Shown one piece after another: positions 1 through 10,359 of a DNA stretch of 64,000 bases. The stretch's first letter is position 1, and each line of letters begins with the position of its first letter. Made by a program: the position numbers and the translations under genes. The DNA is from Nigrospora sphaerica (Eukaryota > Ascomycota > Sordariomycetes > Amphisphaeriales > Apiosporaceae), in the NCBI GenBank assembly GCA_018287875.1, contig JAGVVL010000018.1, positions 1,232,501-1,296,500 of the forward strand, given 5' to 3'. The notes under the pieces were generated by a model that made no database searches, was not told where the DNA came from, and was given only the letters and a program-made list of their open reading frames with translations.

Positions 1-1432
1 CAACTTCGTGCCGTCGCACCAAATCCGATCGTCCATCTCCTCGACGGCCTCGACCAGCTCCGGCCACGACTCGATCCTCTCCAATGCCACGGGCAAGAGC
101 TCCGTGTCGTCCATCGGCGGGCCCTTCGGCCGCGGCCCGCCGTCCATCGTGACCGAGGCCCGCTACTGGTGCACGTCGTGCGACAAGACGTTCAAGCGCA
201 AGTTCGACTGGAAACGCCACGAGGAAGAGTTCCACGAGCGCTGGCGCAAGTACCCGTGCCCCAACTGCAACCAGAGCTTCTGGGGACCCAACACGTTCAA
301 CCAGCACCACAAGTCGGCCCACGGCTGCAAGACGTGCCCGCACTCGGACGCCGTCGTCAAGTACATGATGAAGCGGAGGGCCTGGGGCTGCGGCTTCTGC
401 GCCGCCATGCACGGCAAGCTGGAGAAGCACTACGAGCACGTCGCGCAGCACTTCGAGGCCGGCAGCACCAAGAACGACTGGATGCACTCTAACGTCATCT
501 ACGGCCTGCTGCACCAGCCCGCCATCCTCGAGGCCTGGCGCGAGCTGCTGGTGCGCAAGGAGAGCAAGTTCAACGGCCACCAGCCCTCGTTCAGCTGGGA
601 CCTCGACGCCACCGGCCGCGCCCAGGGCTACGTCGAGAACGAGTCGCCCGGCCACCTGCAGGACTTCCTTGAGTTCTTTGACGGCTCCAAGGAGACGGCC
701 GAGAAGATTGCGCGCTGCGCCTGGGGATACTGCCATATCGTGCTGATGCCGCGCGCGCCGCCCGCGCAGCACATGACGCCGGGCATGTCCCAGGTGCCGC
801 CGCCGCCGCCCCAGCAGCAGCAGCTCCACCGCCAGGCCTCGCACGACTCGTTCCCGCCGTCACCGACGGACAATGGCAGCCGACACACGCAGGTCATGAT
901 TACGTCGCAGAGCCGCGGGCTGCGGCGGGTGGCGTCGACGTGCCTGAAGCCCATCAGCCGGCGGCCGAGCCGGCGGCCGTCGTCGCAGACGACGGAATTC
1001 CACGATCACACACCGCGCATGTCGTTGTCGCTGACGCCGACGCTCGAGTCCCAGCCGCACAACGCCTTCAACATGTTCGTGTCGCCGCCGCCCGTGCCGT
1101 CGCAGCACCTGCAGCCCGAGCCCATGCAGATGGTGCCCTCGCGGCCGCTGTCCCTCGACAAGGAGCTGCCGCCGGCGCCCATGGCGCCCTCACCCATGGA
1201 GATGGACTTCAACGTCAACATGTTCACCGACGGCAGCGGGCAGATGTTGAAGCCGCCCGGCATGGCCGACGAGTGGCAGAGCTACGCGAGTACCCTCATC
1301 GAGGACCAGACCATGACGGATTCGAACATGACGGACGTTTCGGGCATGGGCGACCCATCGGGCATGGGCGGCCAGCCGCAGGCCTTTCCTGTGAGCTGGC
1401 AGGATTTGAACCATTTTGGACCCAGGCACTGA
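1..1432 (+). CDS. C2H2 zinc-finger protein, 3' part (5' end outside window)
   Basis: The reading frame is open from base 2 and the first in-frame start-like codon in the window is only GTG, so the gene begins upstream of the window. Two clear C2H2-type fingers follow a Ser-rich stretch. The first (fragment residues about 57-78) carries CTSC and a FDWKRHEEEFH helix; the second (about 84-107) carries CPNC and HHKSAH. A further CGFC...HYEHVAQH pattern lies around residues 128-150. The C-terminal half is disordered, with PPPPP-QQQQ, Arg/Ser-rich patches (RRPSRRPSS) and Met/Pro-rich segments. Zinc fingers followed by a long low-complexity tail suggest a nuclear DNA-binding regulator, but the target is unknown. 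No intron is needed in the visible part. The stop TGA ends at 1432. Confidence 0.85.
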   Translation, partial: NFVPSHQIRSSISSTASTSSGHDSILSNATGKSSVSSIGGPFGRGPPSIVTEARYWCTSCDKTFKRKFDWKRHEEEFHERWRKYPCPNCNQSFWGPNTFNQHHKSAHGCKTCPHSDAVVKYMMKRRAWGCGFCAAMHGKLEKHYEHVAQHFEAGSTKNDWMHSNVIYGLLHQPAILEAWRELLVRKESKFNGHQPSFSWDLDATGRAQGYVENESPGHLQDFLEFFDGSKETAEKIARCAWGYCHIVLMPRAPPAQHMTPGMSQVPPPPPQQQQLHRQASHDSFPPSPTDNGSRHTQVMITSQSRGLRRVASTCLKPISRRPSRRPSSQTTEFHDHTPRMSLSLTPTLESQPHNAFNMFVSPPPVPSQHLQPEPMQMVPSRPLSLDKELPPAPMAPSPMEMDFNVNMFTDGSGQMLKPPGMADEWQSYASTLIEDQTMTDSNMTDVSGMGDPSGMGGQPQAFPVSWQDLNHFGPRH

Positions 1433-2937
1433 TCTGAGAGAATGAGAGAGGAAAAAGGCCAAGAAGTAATGAGGAGGTGTCCCGGGCTCCCGTGTATAAA
1501 TATAGTGTCTGATTATAAGGCAGGCGGCGGTGGGTGGGGGTTTGAAGGGCTGTTTCGGACCCTGGGCAGCGAGGGTTAATGTAATGATACCAATTGACGA
1601 TTTATACTAATTCCATTACTCAACAAGTATCTACCTGGTTGGCTTGACGTCTTGCCCCGGCTTCCGCTCATGGAGCAGAGCGCCACTGGTTAAGTAGCTC
1701 GCCCGGGACTCTGTGTAAATATGGGCAAGATGGCCACCTTGACGTCGGCGGCGAGCCCATCTACGTAATCGGGCCCCCCATCGCACTGGAGCAGTGGCCG
1801 GGGTCCAGCCCCCGGCGTACATCCAAGCCCGTCGACCCAGCGCGTCCAGGCGCCTTCGCCTTCCCGACGGGTCCATAATCGAGGCAGCTCCCGTCTCGGC
1901 TGCGAATCAAATCATCCGGCGGAGTGGGTAAGGAAGTTGAGCAACCGGCCTGGCCCCCGGGAAGCCCGCCGCGCGCCCTTTCCTTTCCCCTGCCCTCTCG
2001 GGCGTGGGTCGCCGGCGACGGTTCTGGCCCCGTTGTTCGGAGGCCCGGCGTTGTGGAAAACTCGGCCCCACGAGACGTGGTGCACTGTCGTTGGGAGTTC
2101 GAGTGCCCGCAATCGTTTCCTGCATACCCCCGGCCGTTGGCCCCCGTAAGCCTGGCTGTCAGCCTGTCAGCCAGCCCCTCTCTCTCGTCACCCCGGTGGG
2201 AATGTTTCTAGTACTTGCGCCAGTGGGCGACGATTCGAGTATTCGTTGCGGCAAGCCGGAAAGCCAGCGGCGAAACAGGTGGGACGGTGGTATATCCGTT
2301 GGAAGGACGCCTCGGGGGTGTCGTCATATCTTTGCGGGGGAGAAGATAAGGCTGGAAAACATCGTGCTCTTTCTTCACCAGATCGGACGGTATCGCGGCC
2401 GAGTGCCGGAGGTCCCAATACCCACGTGAAGTAGTTCAACGGTCGGTCGACGATATGGTCGCCGTCGTGGCCGTCGCCACCGTAACGGCGCTGCCTTCTC
2501 GCCATACCACTCGTTCCACTAGCATCAGGAACAAGTATCTCCGGTGTTCAGGTGTGAACATGGAGGACACACGCTGGCCAGCGAATGAACGACTTCGTTG
2601 ACGGCCGATTATCCACGCTATCTACATGGCAAAAGAGGTAGAATGTCCACGAAAGTGATGCAATTAGACTGTGAAAGACATTAACGCAGTGCTTCGCTAA
2701 CCGCGGGTTGGCCTCTTCCTTGCTCTTGCTCATGCATCTAACCGCGTCTTTCTTCTTTCTTCCTCTTTTTTCATCTTTGGGTGTCCACTACCCTTTCCCC
2801 TGGAAGCCAGAGCTGCACAACTACTTACCTGGTACTGGGTCATGAAGACCAAGCGGACACCACCGAGCAGCTTGACTCGGTTGGGTCCCTAGGATGTGCG
2901 AGATGTAACCACCGTCTTATGGTTGGGACACTTTCTG
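1433..2937. other. Intergenic region after the zinc-finger gene
   Basis: This is the convergent interval between the zinc-finger gene (+) and the phosphatase gene (-). An A/T-rich stretch at about 1490-1620 (TATAAATATAG and similar) is consistent with the 3' untranslated region of the zinc-finger gene. Open frames here are short, overlap in several frames and look random. No RNA gene or repeat was seen. Confidence 0.6.
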
Positions 2938-4068
2938 TCACCATGTTGTGAGTTTGGTACGTGTCTCCGCAGTTTCGGTCGGCATGACGCTTGGGGTAGC
3001 GTGCTCACTTCGAAGGTCCAGCGACTTATTGGCAGCCAACGCAGTGGCTGGCGGGTGGCGGCACGCTTTCACCAGCAGAGCGACCATGGCGCCCTCGCCC
3101 AAGCGGAAGTCGGGCTCGCCCAGAACCGACAGGATGGCATCCACGGCATACGAATGCGTCGTGAGCGAAACGAACTCGGAGGCGTCGTTGGCGAAGATGT
3201 CCTCGAGCAGGACCTGCTTGCGGACGCGGTGCTCCTCGGGGGTCTCGGCGGTAGCGGGGGCGCCGTCGGGGGCGCGGGCGCGCCACTGCGCGTCCCTCTC
3301 GGCGAAGCCCTCCTCGATGACCCAGTCCGGGTAGGCGCCGGAGATGGCGACGCGGTCGCCGCGGCGGTCGCACGTGTGGTTAGTTAGGCGCTCGCGCAGG
3401 GCCTCCTTGACGACGGGCCTGAGCGGGCGGCCGTGGGCGGCGAACACGTCGGCGTACACCAGCCGCGTTGTCTCGAGGCACCGCACCAGCGGGCTCGTGT
3501 ACACGGTCCCCGGCAGCGGCATGCCCTCCACTCGCGCCCACCGCATCCACTGCTCCCCCAGGCCCCGTGCCGTCGCGATGCCGCTCTGCACCAGAGGCGC
3601 GTCCGACCACGTCAGCCGCTCGGCGTCGCCAAAGGGGCTGAGCTCGTCCCGCGTCGCCTCGAGCAGGCGCTCCCGCGGCTTGGCCAGCTCGGCCTGCGTG
3701 GCCCCGTCCAGGTGCGCCCATTTCGTCTTCCACGCTGTCGACCCAACGTGTTTCATGATGACATTGTGCACCCCCATACCGTGGCGGGCCAGGTAGATGA
3801 CTTTGTACGACACATCAACGCCGCTGCTTTGATTGAGATGGCTCACGTACTGGGCAAGCTGGCCCCATTGCGATGGCGAGTCCGCCGGTAGTAATGTAGG
3901 AAGCTCCTGGACGATGGGATACCGCTGCGCCCGAATGGCCAGCAGGGGCTCCGTGGTCACTGGCTTTCCGGGACCTGGCCTGGCGGCGTAGTCCTCAAAG
4001 GTGCCCTTGACGAGGGTGAAATGGTAACGAATCCGTGATTCCATGGCTGGCGAGGGTACGGGGTCCAA
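2938..4068 (-). CDS. Histidine phosphatase superfamily (phosphoglycerate-mutase-like) protein
   Basis: Single-exon 376-residue protein. The superfamily signature RHG is at residues 95-97 within LARHGMGVHN, where the histidine is the phospho-accepting residue. A conserved Arg lies in YTSPLVRCLETT. The second catalytic His is in SLTTHSYAVDAIL near the C-terminus, followed by the FRLGEGAM segment typical of fungal members. These are soluble phosphatases/mutases of the YDR051c/PMU-like type; the substrate cannot be inferred. An internal Met at residue 9 (nucleotide 4044, MESRIRYHF) is an equally plausible start. The last about 40 residues after LLVKA are low-complexity and may be a lineage-specific tail. 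The upstream region is shared with the divergent CorA-like gene. Confidence 0.85.
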   Translation of the reverse strand: MDPVPSPAMESRIRYHFTLVKGTFEDYAARPGPGKPVTTEPLLAIRAQRYPIVQELPTLLPADSPSQWGQLAQYVSHLNQSSGVDVSYKVIYLARHGMGVHNVIMKHVGSTAWKTKWAHLDGATQAELAKPRERLLEATRDELSPFGDAERLTWSDAPLVQSGIATARGLGEQWMRWARVEGMPLPGTVYTSPLVRCLETTRLVYADVFAAHGRPLRPVVKEALRERLTNHTCDRRGDRVAISGAYPDWVIEEGFAERDAQWRARAPDGAPATAETPEEHRVRKQVLLEDIFANDASEFVSLTTHSYAVDAILSVLGEPDFRLGEGAMVALLVKACRHPPATALAANKSLDLRSEHATPSVMPTETAETRTKLTTW

Positions 4069-5230
4069 CGTGGGCGACAGGAGACCTACTCTTCAGCAGA
4101 TAGAAATGGGAGGGGCGCCGAGGCCGGCTGTGTTAGCTACCTCAGTTCCCAAAAGCTGACTTGGGCTGGCTTGTTAGGCTCGGCCCTGTAACGCCTCATT
4201 GGATGCTGCACCTCAGGGCAATGGTACGTCTGTCGTGGTGATGGCCCAGGATACAGACCAGAGGCGGTGTTTCCGACAGCGATTCAGGTCGTGTTTGGTC
4301 AGAAAATGCCATCATCGTCGCTTTTGCCGTCCCCTTTGTTGCTGAATGTTGTTGGTCGCTGGGTGGCAGCAAAGTCGCGTGCCCCGCTTCACGTAGGGAC
4401 GAAGGAAAGACCAAAAGAGGGCCCGATCAGCTGCGAGCACCTTTCCCCGCTGGGGATGCCGGGGTTGCCAGACCACCAACTCGTGTGAGCCGTTGGACCC
4501 TGTGGGGGGTCCCGGGTTCATTGCTCGCGATGGTCCTGCTGAATGGTGTTTTGAAATGCCCTTGCTCACAGGCCTCACGACAACCGGCGAGGGTTTGGTC
4601 GTTTTGGCAGGCAGTCAAATGGATTTGGGCCGGGGTTGCTTCTCCTCCAGCTGTCCCGGAGCCCAGTGGCCGCCTTCTCCAGCCTAGGTAGGTATGTGTA
4701 CTCACTTCATGTAGGCTGTGTTGGTATTAAACATGTAAGTACTGGCGCTTGCCGCTGCGCCGACTTGTTTCCTTATGCACTTTGTGGCCCCCAGCCTGCC
4801 TTAAACCCCTGCCGCCTCCAATAGAATCCCTGCCGCACCTCCTTCTGCTTCTGCACTGTTCAGCCGCGTTGGTGCGGATCGCCACCTCGAGTCGTTTTCT
4901 ATCAGTGACACAAACACCCGCCCGTCGGCCACGCGCAGTAAACCAGTCCAGTCCCCTCTTCTCACGAAGCTGCAGCCGTCAGAAACCACCCCCCCTGCAA
5001 CTTGGAGATGTGCTTATCTCATGCGTTAGCCGCATGTCGGGGCGTGTCCAGGCACAGCTTGCTTCGAATGGTTGAAAAACGGCTTCCGTCTCCCTTGGTC
5101 GTGTGCCAATAGCCATGGCTCGTTTTCCATCTCTCTTCTGGGATATTGCTCTCGTCTGCGCTGTCCCTTATCGTCGGCAGGGAAGCAAACATTGTTTTCA
5201 CCCACGGGCCACTACTACAGACATTACGGA
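4069..5230. promoter_or_regulatory. Divergent promoter region
   Basis: About 1.16 kb between the phosphatase gene (-) and the CorA-like gene (+), so it must hold both promoters. Open frames are short. The frame of the CorA-like gene stays open 53 codons upstream of the chosen ATG, but that stretch does not look protein-like. A CCTAGGTAGGTA motif occurs at about 4683-4694. Confidence 0.5.
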
Positions 5231-6699
5231 ATGAACCTACTGCGCTACAATGCCGAGGCAGACTTCTCCCGCATTGACACCCACCCAAGGGAGGAGAAGA
5301 AATTCGCCCAAGAGGCGTGCCGGCGTCTGACAATCAACACCGTCTACAGCAGCGCAAGCTCCAGCAGCGTCACTGTCGAGGAGTGCACGACGAATGAGAA
5401 TGCACTCACGGCCAAGATTGCTCGAGGCCGCCTTTCCGATGTGACTCTTCCCCTTGGCGAGACTCCAGGGCAGCCAGCTCCATACCTCGAATTGGTCTTT
5501 CTCCCCCCACCGGAGAAACTGAGCGACAACTTCCCCAAGCCCAAAGGCTTCAGCATCACCAAGCGTTGTTTCCACATGCTCTTCGAATACCTCGGCCTCG
5601 ACTACGCACTGTTGGGCTACCTGACCTCGTCCCGGTCGGGCTGGTACTGCGTCCGGGGCCAGAATGACTGTCACGCCTTCCTCTACAAAGACTACCTGTA
5701 CACTCTGGCTTGGACTTTCAACCCCAAGACCAGAGAGACCAGGGGCATGCTGGCCGCAAGGAGCGATTTCAGGAAATACTCCAACCTCTGCGACCACAAG
5801 GGCGAACTACAACTTCCTAAACTATCCAAGGCCCTTCTGGACCAGCCCCTCTTGCTGGCTTTCATTGCTCTCATGGACTGTGCCGACTACCTCGAGCGAG
5901 TCATTCTAGACTACGGCTACTCTCTGTCCGACCTCGAGAAGTTGGCCAAGATGCCTGACGTCAACGATCACAAAACGAAGATGGTGAGACTTGAGCAAGT
6001 CGAGGATGCAAGAAGGCAAGTCACAAAACTCATCAAGGTGTTCTTGGCTTTCTTCAAGACCGTCGATATCGCCCTCTTGATGGCTAGGACGATTCAGCAG
6101 AGCGGACCCCCAGTCCTTCCACCCTACAAGATGGTGACTCTCCTAGAGGATCCGACACAGCTGTTGGAGGCCAGGATTGCCTCAATGAGAATGGCGGGCG
6201 ACAGCACCATTCGGCGGGCCGAATCTCTCTTCAGCGCTGTAAGTTGAACCTTCACTGTTACGAAGCCGAGAACCGGAACTCGAGCCTGACCAGCCAACAG
6301 TTTTCTGGGTCCGTCGCCTATAGAGAGGCGGTAAGTGCCGCAGAAGACAGCAGTTCTATGAAGGCTATCGCCATTATGACAATGTTGTTCCTGCCGGCGA
6401 CTTTTATTGCTGCACTCTGGGCCGTGCCGGCTTTGGATGTAGGCATCACAAAGGACAGTTTCTGGTTCTATTGGGCCACGACAGTGCCGATAACCGTTCT
6501 GGTATTTGGGTCGTGGTATGGGCTAAAGAACAGGAGGCTGCTGACGTGGGCCGGTGTCTTCACAAGAGCACTCTCCCCAAGGGCCAAGGAAGACGCGGAT
6601 GGCAGGGACCTTGCTGACCCGGAGATGGGCCTTATTGGTGTAACACAGGCACAGCCGCCGAAACACGGTGGCACAGACAAAAGTGGGAAGAGCTGCTAA
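5231..6699 (+). CDS. CorA-like divalent cation transporter family protein
   Basis: Proposed exons are 5231-6238 and 6301-6699, giving 468 residues. The intron has GTAAGT at the donor, CTGAC as branch site and CAACAG at the acceptor; both ends are in phase 0. The start MNLLRYNAE was chosen because upstream in-frame sequence is not protein-like. The long N-terminal part is a cytosolic helical domain (DYLERVILDYGYSL, LEDPTQLLEARI). The C-terminus shows the CorA hallmark EDSSSMKAIAIMTMLFLP leading into TM1 (about 358-378) and a second membrane segment (FWFYWATTVPITVLVFGSW). The strict GMN signature is not visible, as in many fungal CorA-like proteins, so transport of Mg2+ is uncertain. The 62-nt intron has no stop in the exon-2 frame, and its translation (LHCYEAENRNSS) looks coding. 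A frameshifted single exon is therefore the alternative. Confidence 0.75.
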
Positions 6700-7121
6700 G
6701 CAGTTTTGTCTTGGGGTCGAAAAGTAAAGGTGTTTGGTTGTTTTTCGTCTAGTGGTTCCGTCATGACGCAACACGGCTGCATACCCAAACCATTCCGCTC
6801 GAGGATGAAAAAGCACGTCAGATTGCACCTCACTCACCTATTGTCCGCTACCTGGGGACAATGCTCCAGTATCGATGCATCCCTGCAGATTGCCCTCGGC
6901 GTTCCTCGTCCGGATACGCAGCCGGTCTTGGGTCATGTAAGCCGGGGCATTAGGGCAAGCTAGCATCTAGCAGCTCAGAGGTTCTTCGTGGCATTCTCGC
7001 GTGTCTAAATGGTCTGTCCGTAGAAATGCTGAGGCGGTCGCCTTGTACAGTCGCTCAGCATCCTATTGCTGCCCTCAGGACTTACTCGATTGCCCTTGAC
7101 GTATCCACGAAATTTTCCACA

Positions 7122-7159
7122 CCAGAGGTGAATTCACGACGGAAAGATTTCACCTCTGG
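7122..7159. repeat. Perfect inverted repeat (hairpin)
   Basis: CCAGAGGTGAA at 7122-7132 is followed after 16 nt by its exact reverse complement TTCACCTCTGG at 7149-7159. A partial third copy (AGAGGTGAAA) occurs near 7209-7218. Confidence 0.75.
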
Positions 7160-7503
7160 AGGCAGGACCTCAAGGACATGCTGTGTATTCCAGCCGATCG
7201 GGATCAAAGAGGTGAAAGCATAACTATCACTTGGCAGCGAGAACACTTCTTGAGTCTCTCCCGAATCGACGTGTTGACCTCGCCGCAATTGGCCGCACAG
7301 GGAACGAGGCGCCAGCAGCGGTTACTGGTGTAGTGAAACACTTTATGAATCATGGGTGGTCCTGTTGGCAAGTGTTGATTTGCAGTTTGTGGTGGAGTTT
7401 TGAAGGTATTGGAGTGGTGATTCCGGGTATTCGGGTTGAGACTGTTAATCGAGGTTTTGATTCAATAGATAGCCAACAAGAACAGGAAGATGGGTGTTAT
7501 TGG

Positions 7504-7546
7504 AAAGAAGGGGGGGGGGTCAATATTTTACTCCCCCCCCCCTTTC
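7504..7546. repeat. Poly-G / poly-C hairpin
   Basis: GAAAG-AA followed by ten G, a 14-nt A/T-rich spacer (TCAATATTTTACT core), then about ten C and TTTC. The two arms are complementary apart from the two extra A bases in the left arm, giving a strong stem or a G-quadruplex/i-motif-prone site. Confidence 0.7.
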
Positions 7547-9507
7547 AAGTGAGGGCGTTACCGCAACTATTTTGAGTTGGACGGTACTCTGGCAAAGTAA
7601 TGGAGGGATACGCGCTAGGGGGCATCTCACTTCGGCACTGGACTTTGTATAGGATAGGAACGCGAAACTGCCACAATTCAGGTAGTTACTTCTCCTTGAC
7701 CTGGATAAGTCTTTAGCATCTTTCTCACTGGCAAAACTCAAGGTGGTGGAAACGACTGCACTCTGTTTTCGCCTGATATGTACTACATATTTTTTGTCGC
7801 CCCCTCGAGGGGTTGGGTAGTGAGTTCGGATCATTAAAGACGAAACCCCAGAAAAGCACGGAATAGGGTTACTAAGTTCCTCGGTTTGTTATTAGGTGGA
7901 AACATTCGCCAGGTGGACTGCGCAATTTCGACAATGTCTTATCATTGTCGAAGGTGAGCGGATTCTACCGACAAGTAAGATTTAGCCTGAGCTAAAACAA
8001 CTACTGGCCTCACTGCCGAAAGAGAGGATATTTACGAGTTTGTGATCTAACCACTCCAAAAACGGCCGTACAGCCGCACAGCATCTTTGCTAATGAAGCA
8101 GGAGTACCTGCGCTTCTTGAACAACTTTCCCAAAACAGCGGAATATCCACATGTCCCCGGGAAAAGGGGCAAATTTGCTTTGGTGTAGTCGAGCTACAGA
8201 CACAACGACAACGAAAGGAAATCGTGGTAATGTGACGTCGGAAGTCTGCGGAATATAGTCTTTTCACTTCCACCAACGTAGGTTACTGCTCCGGTACTCG
8301 TAGCCAACAGATCTCACCTTCGAAGGCGCAGCCCTCACCGCGTCGGAAGGTCCCTGGTCACGTGCCATTGAGACTAGTTGGACATACCCACGTTCTGGGG
8401 AGCAAATACCTCTGTGCTACGCGTCGACCAGTCTCTAGTTCGCCGCAAGTATCAGAGGGCTTATTGAACTCCAGAGGAAGTCAAGCCGGCGTAGTTGTCG
8501 TTGGCGGCCGTATGGTAAAGCTCAGATGGCGTAAGACACTCCAACGGACGGCCTCAAAATCCGGATGAAGACGGATTTTGGATTGCCTCGACATTTCGTA
8601 CATGCAGCTACAGCCTCAGCGGTGAGCAGGGCGTGTATACCCTATGTCTTATTCAGTCCTATGCCCTACAATAGCTAAAGACAAATATTAAAACTGCCCA
8701 CCCGGGGATTGTTGTAAAATTTCATCTTGTGCCCCCCACCCCTCCTCCACCCTCTCACTCCCTCTTTTTAAAAAAAAGTAGATCCTCCACGACACCGCGA
8801 GTAATTATACATAGCAGAGGGTAGGCTTCGATCTAAGAAGCATGGGGTTCTCTTGGATGTTTAGGAGACTTTACGACGGCCACCAGCAGGATAATAGCAG
8901 GTTGGATATTTAAGGGACTCGAAGTAGCAAAAGTCGCACAGCTTCTTCAGGGGGGTCCAGGGTGTCCACGAGGCCATTTTGGCAGACGACGGGGGCGTCT
9001 ATATACCTGCGACGGCACTCACATTTGCATTCTCGAACCAGTGCGTGATGATTTAGATGCAAAGCAAGGGACGTCTTTTTGTACTTTCGAAAGGTGATAA
9101 GAGGCGACTTGAGCGCCGAAAAAAAGAACTATGGTTTGCTTCAAATGCCAAGTCGAGCGGCAGGGCTCCTTGGCTAAATACTTGGCTGCCCGCAAAGAGG
9201 ATGCTTAAAGAGCGCACGATGTCTTCGGCTCCTCTAGTTCAGCGATAGCTTTGGGGGTGTTCGTAAGAGCCTCGGTAAACTGTATTCATGGCGCTCACCA
9301 CCGAAGCATCGGGTGGCCAGAGTGGTCTAGTATGGCTTTAGCACCCAACAAAAGGAGCAAAGTTACCCAAGAAGGCCCACAAGGAACAACAAAGCACTTT
9401 CGTCGTCTTCGTACAATAATGCAATACACTGCTGGGGGTACATAACCGTCGTGTTGCCCATGGTGTCGCTGAGCCATGGCTCTCCACATACTGGCGATCT
9501 GGAGTGA

Positions 9508-9762
9508 GTTCATGGCCCACCTTCTGTCCCCGTTCAAGTTTTGGCCCTTGGCGCCGGCGGCCCAGGGGCTCGCGAAGAACAAAAGGGCTCCCGCCACGTC
9601 GTCGGAGGTGGTGATGGACCGGCCGATCGCGGCGGCGGCTTGTTGGAACAGGGCCTGGACTGGGCGGGCGTCGGTGACGTCGGCCACGAAGGCCAATACA
9701 CCAAACACCGCGGCAACTACTGCGTGCTCCTCCCGATTGACGTTAACTTGACCTGAATACAA
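9508..9762 (-). pseudogene. Relic of a short-chain dehydrogenase/reductase with the catalytic core deleted
   Basis: One open frame reads ADVTDARPVQALFQQAAAAIGR, which matches the beta3/alpha4 segment of classical SDRs. Within a few residues it passes to TTSDDVAGALLFFASPWAAG and GQNLNGD, which match the C-terminal SDR signature (DVAxAxxFLAS...GxxxxxDGG). The Gly-rich nucleotide-binding loop, NNAG, the catalytic Ser and YxxxK are absent. Downstream of about 9508 the frame loses SDR character. The order is correct but the middle of the gene is gone, so I read this as a decayed, internally deleted gene. An alternative is chance similarity of an Ala-rich frame. Confidence 0.5.
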
Positions 9763-9810
9763 TCATATCGCCACCGTGTGGCCGCGCGTTAAGCCACTCG
9801 AACTATGGCT

Positions 9811-10359
9811 CTACACTTGTGTGGCCGGCCCTTCTCCGCCGTAAACGGGATCCTTTTCGAACCAGCCCAGGCGGGCAATAGCCTGCACTTTGGCCTCCTC
9901 CCCCTTTTTGCCGTAGCACATGTCCCAGCTGCAGCCGTGGGGGTAACTGCCGACCATCTCGAAGTAGCCCGAGCCGCCGTGGTCGAGCAGGCGATGGCCG
10001 ACGCCGGCGGGCACAACGAGCACGTCTCCTTTCAGGACGTCAGCCTCGACGCGGCCCGGATTCTCCTCGCCCCCGAAGCACAGGCGGGCTTGCCCCGTGG
10101 CGATGCAGAGGACCTCGTGGGTTGTGCTGTGGAAGTGCGTGGTCGGGTACATGGTGTACCGCCACTGCGGCGTCACGACGCCCATCGACGCGAGGTGCGA
10201 CTCGATGGACGAGGCGCCCGTATCGGCGGCGAAGACGCCGTGGTAGTGCAATAGGGGTTTGTTCTGGATGGACGTATTGGGGATGAGGCCGTACGCCGGG
10301 ATGTGGTGTTTCGACACTCGCAGGCTGGACAGCGGTGCCAGGTTGATCTGGGACGCCAT
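9811..10359 (-). CDS. Cupin-domain protein, YjlB-like
   Basis: Single-exon 182-residue protein starting MASQINLAPL. The frame is open 77 codons further upstream, but that part is not protein-like. The metal-binding cupin motif 1 is THFHSTTHEVLCIATG, with H75, H77 and E82; motif 2 is GDVLVVPAGVGH, with H122. Flanking sequence (LCFGGE, FEMVGSYP) agrees with the small bacterial/fungal YjlB-like cupin group, whose reaction is not established. No signal peptide, so probably cytosolic. It is transcribed divergently from the secreted-protein gene at 11733. Confidence 0.85.
   Translation of the reverse strand: MASQINLAPLSSLRVSKHHIPAYGLIPNTSIQNKPLLHYHGVFAADTGASSIESHLASMGVVTPQWRYTMYPTTHFHSTTHEVLCIATGQARLCFGGEENPGRVEADVLKGDVLVVPAGVGHRLLDHGGSGYFEMVGSYPHGCSWDMCYGKKGEEAKVQAIARLGWFEKDPVYGGEGPATQV

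Larger units (their letters stand above)
6700..9507. other. Gene-poor, lower-GC interval
   Basis: About 2.8 kb with no convincing gene. GC is visibly lower than in the flanking genes and open frames are short and scattered. It contains an 11-bp-arm inverted repeat (7122-7159), a poly-G/poly-C hairpin (about 7504-7546) and A/T tracts near 8690-8780. No transposase, reverse transcriptase or helicase motif was seen. Confidence 0.6.

Noticed and set aside
9220..9300. tRNA-like segment (TAGTTCAGCGATAG with a later GTTCGTA)
   Set aside because: The putative A and B boxes are too close and no cloverleaf closes.
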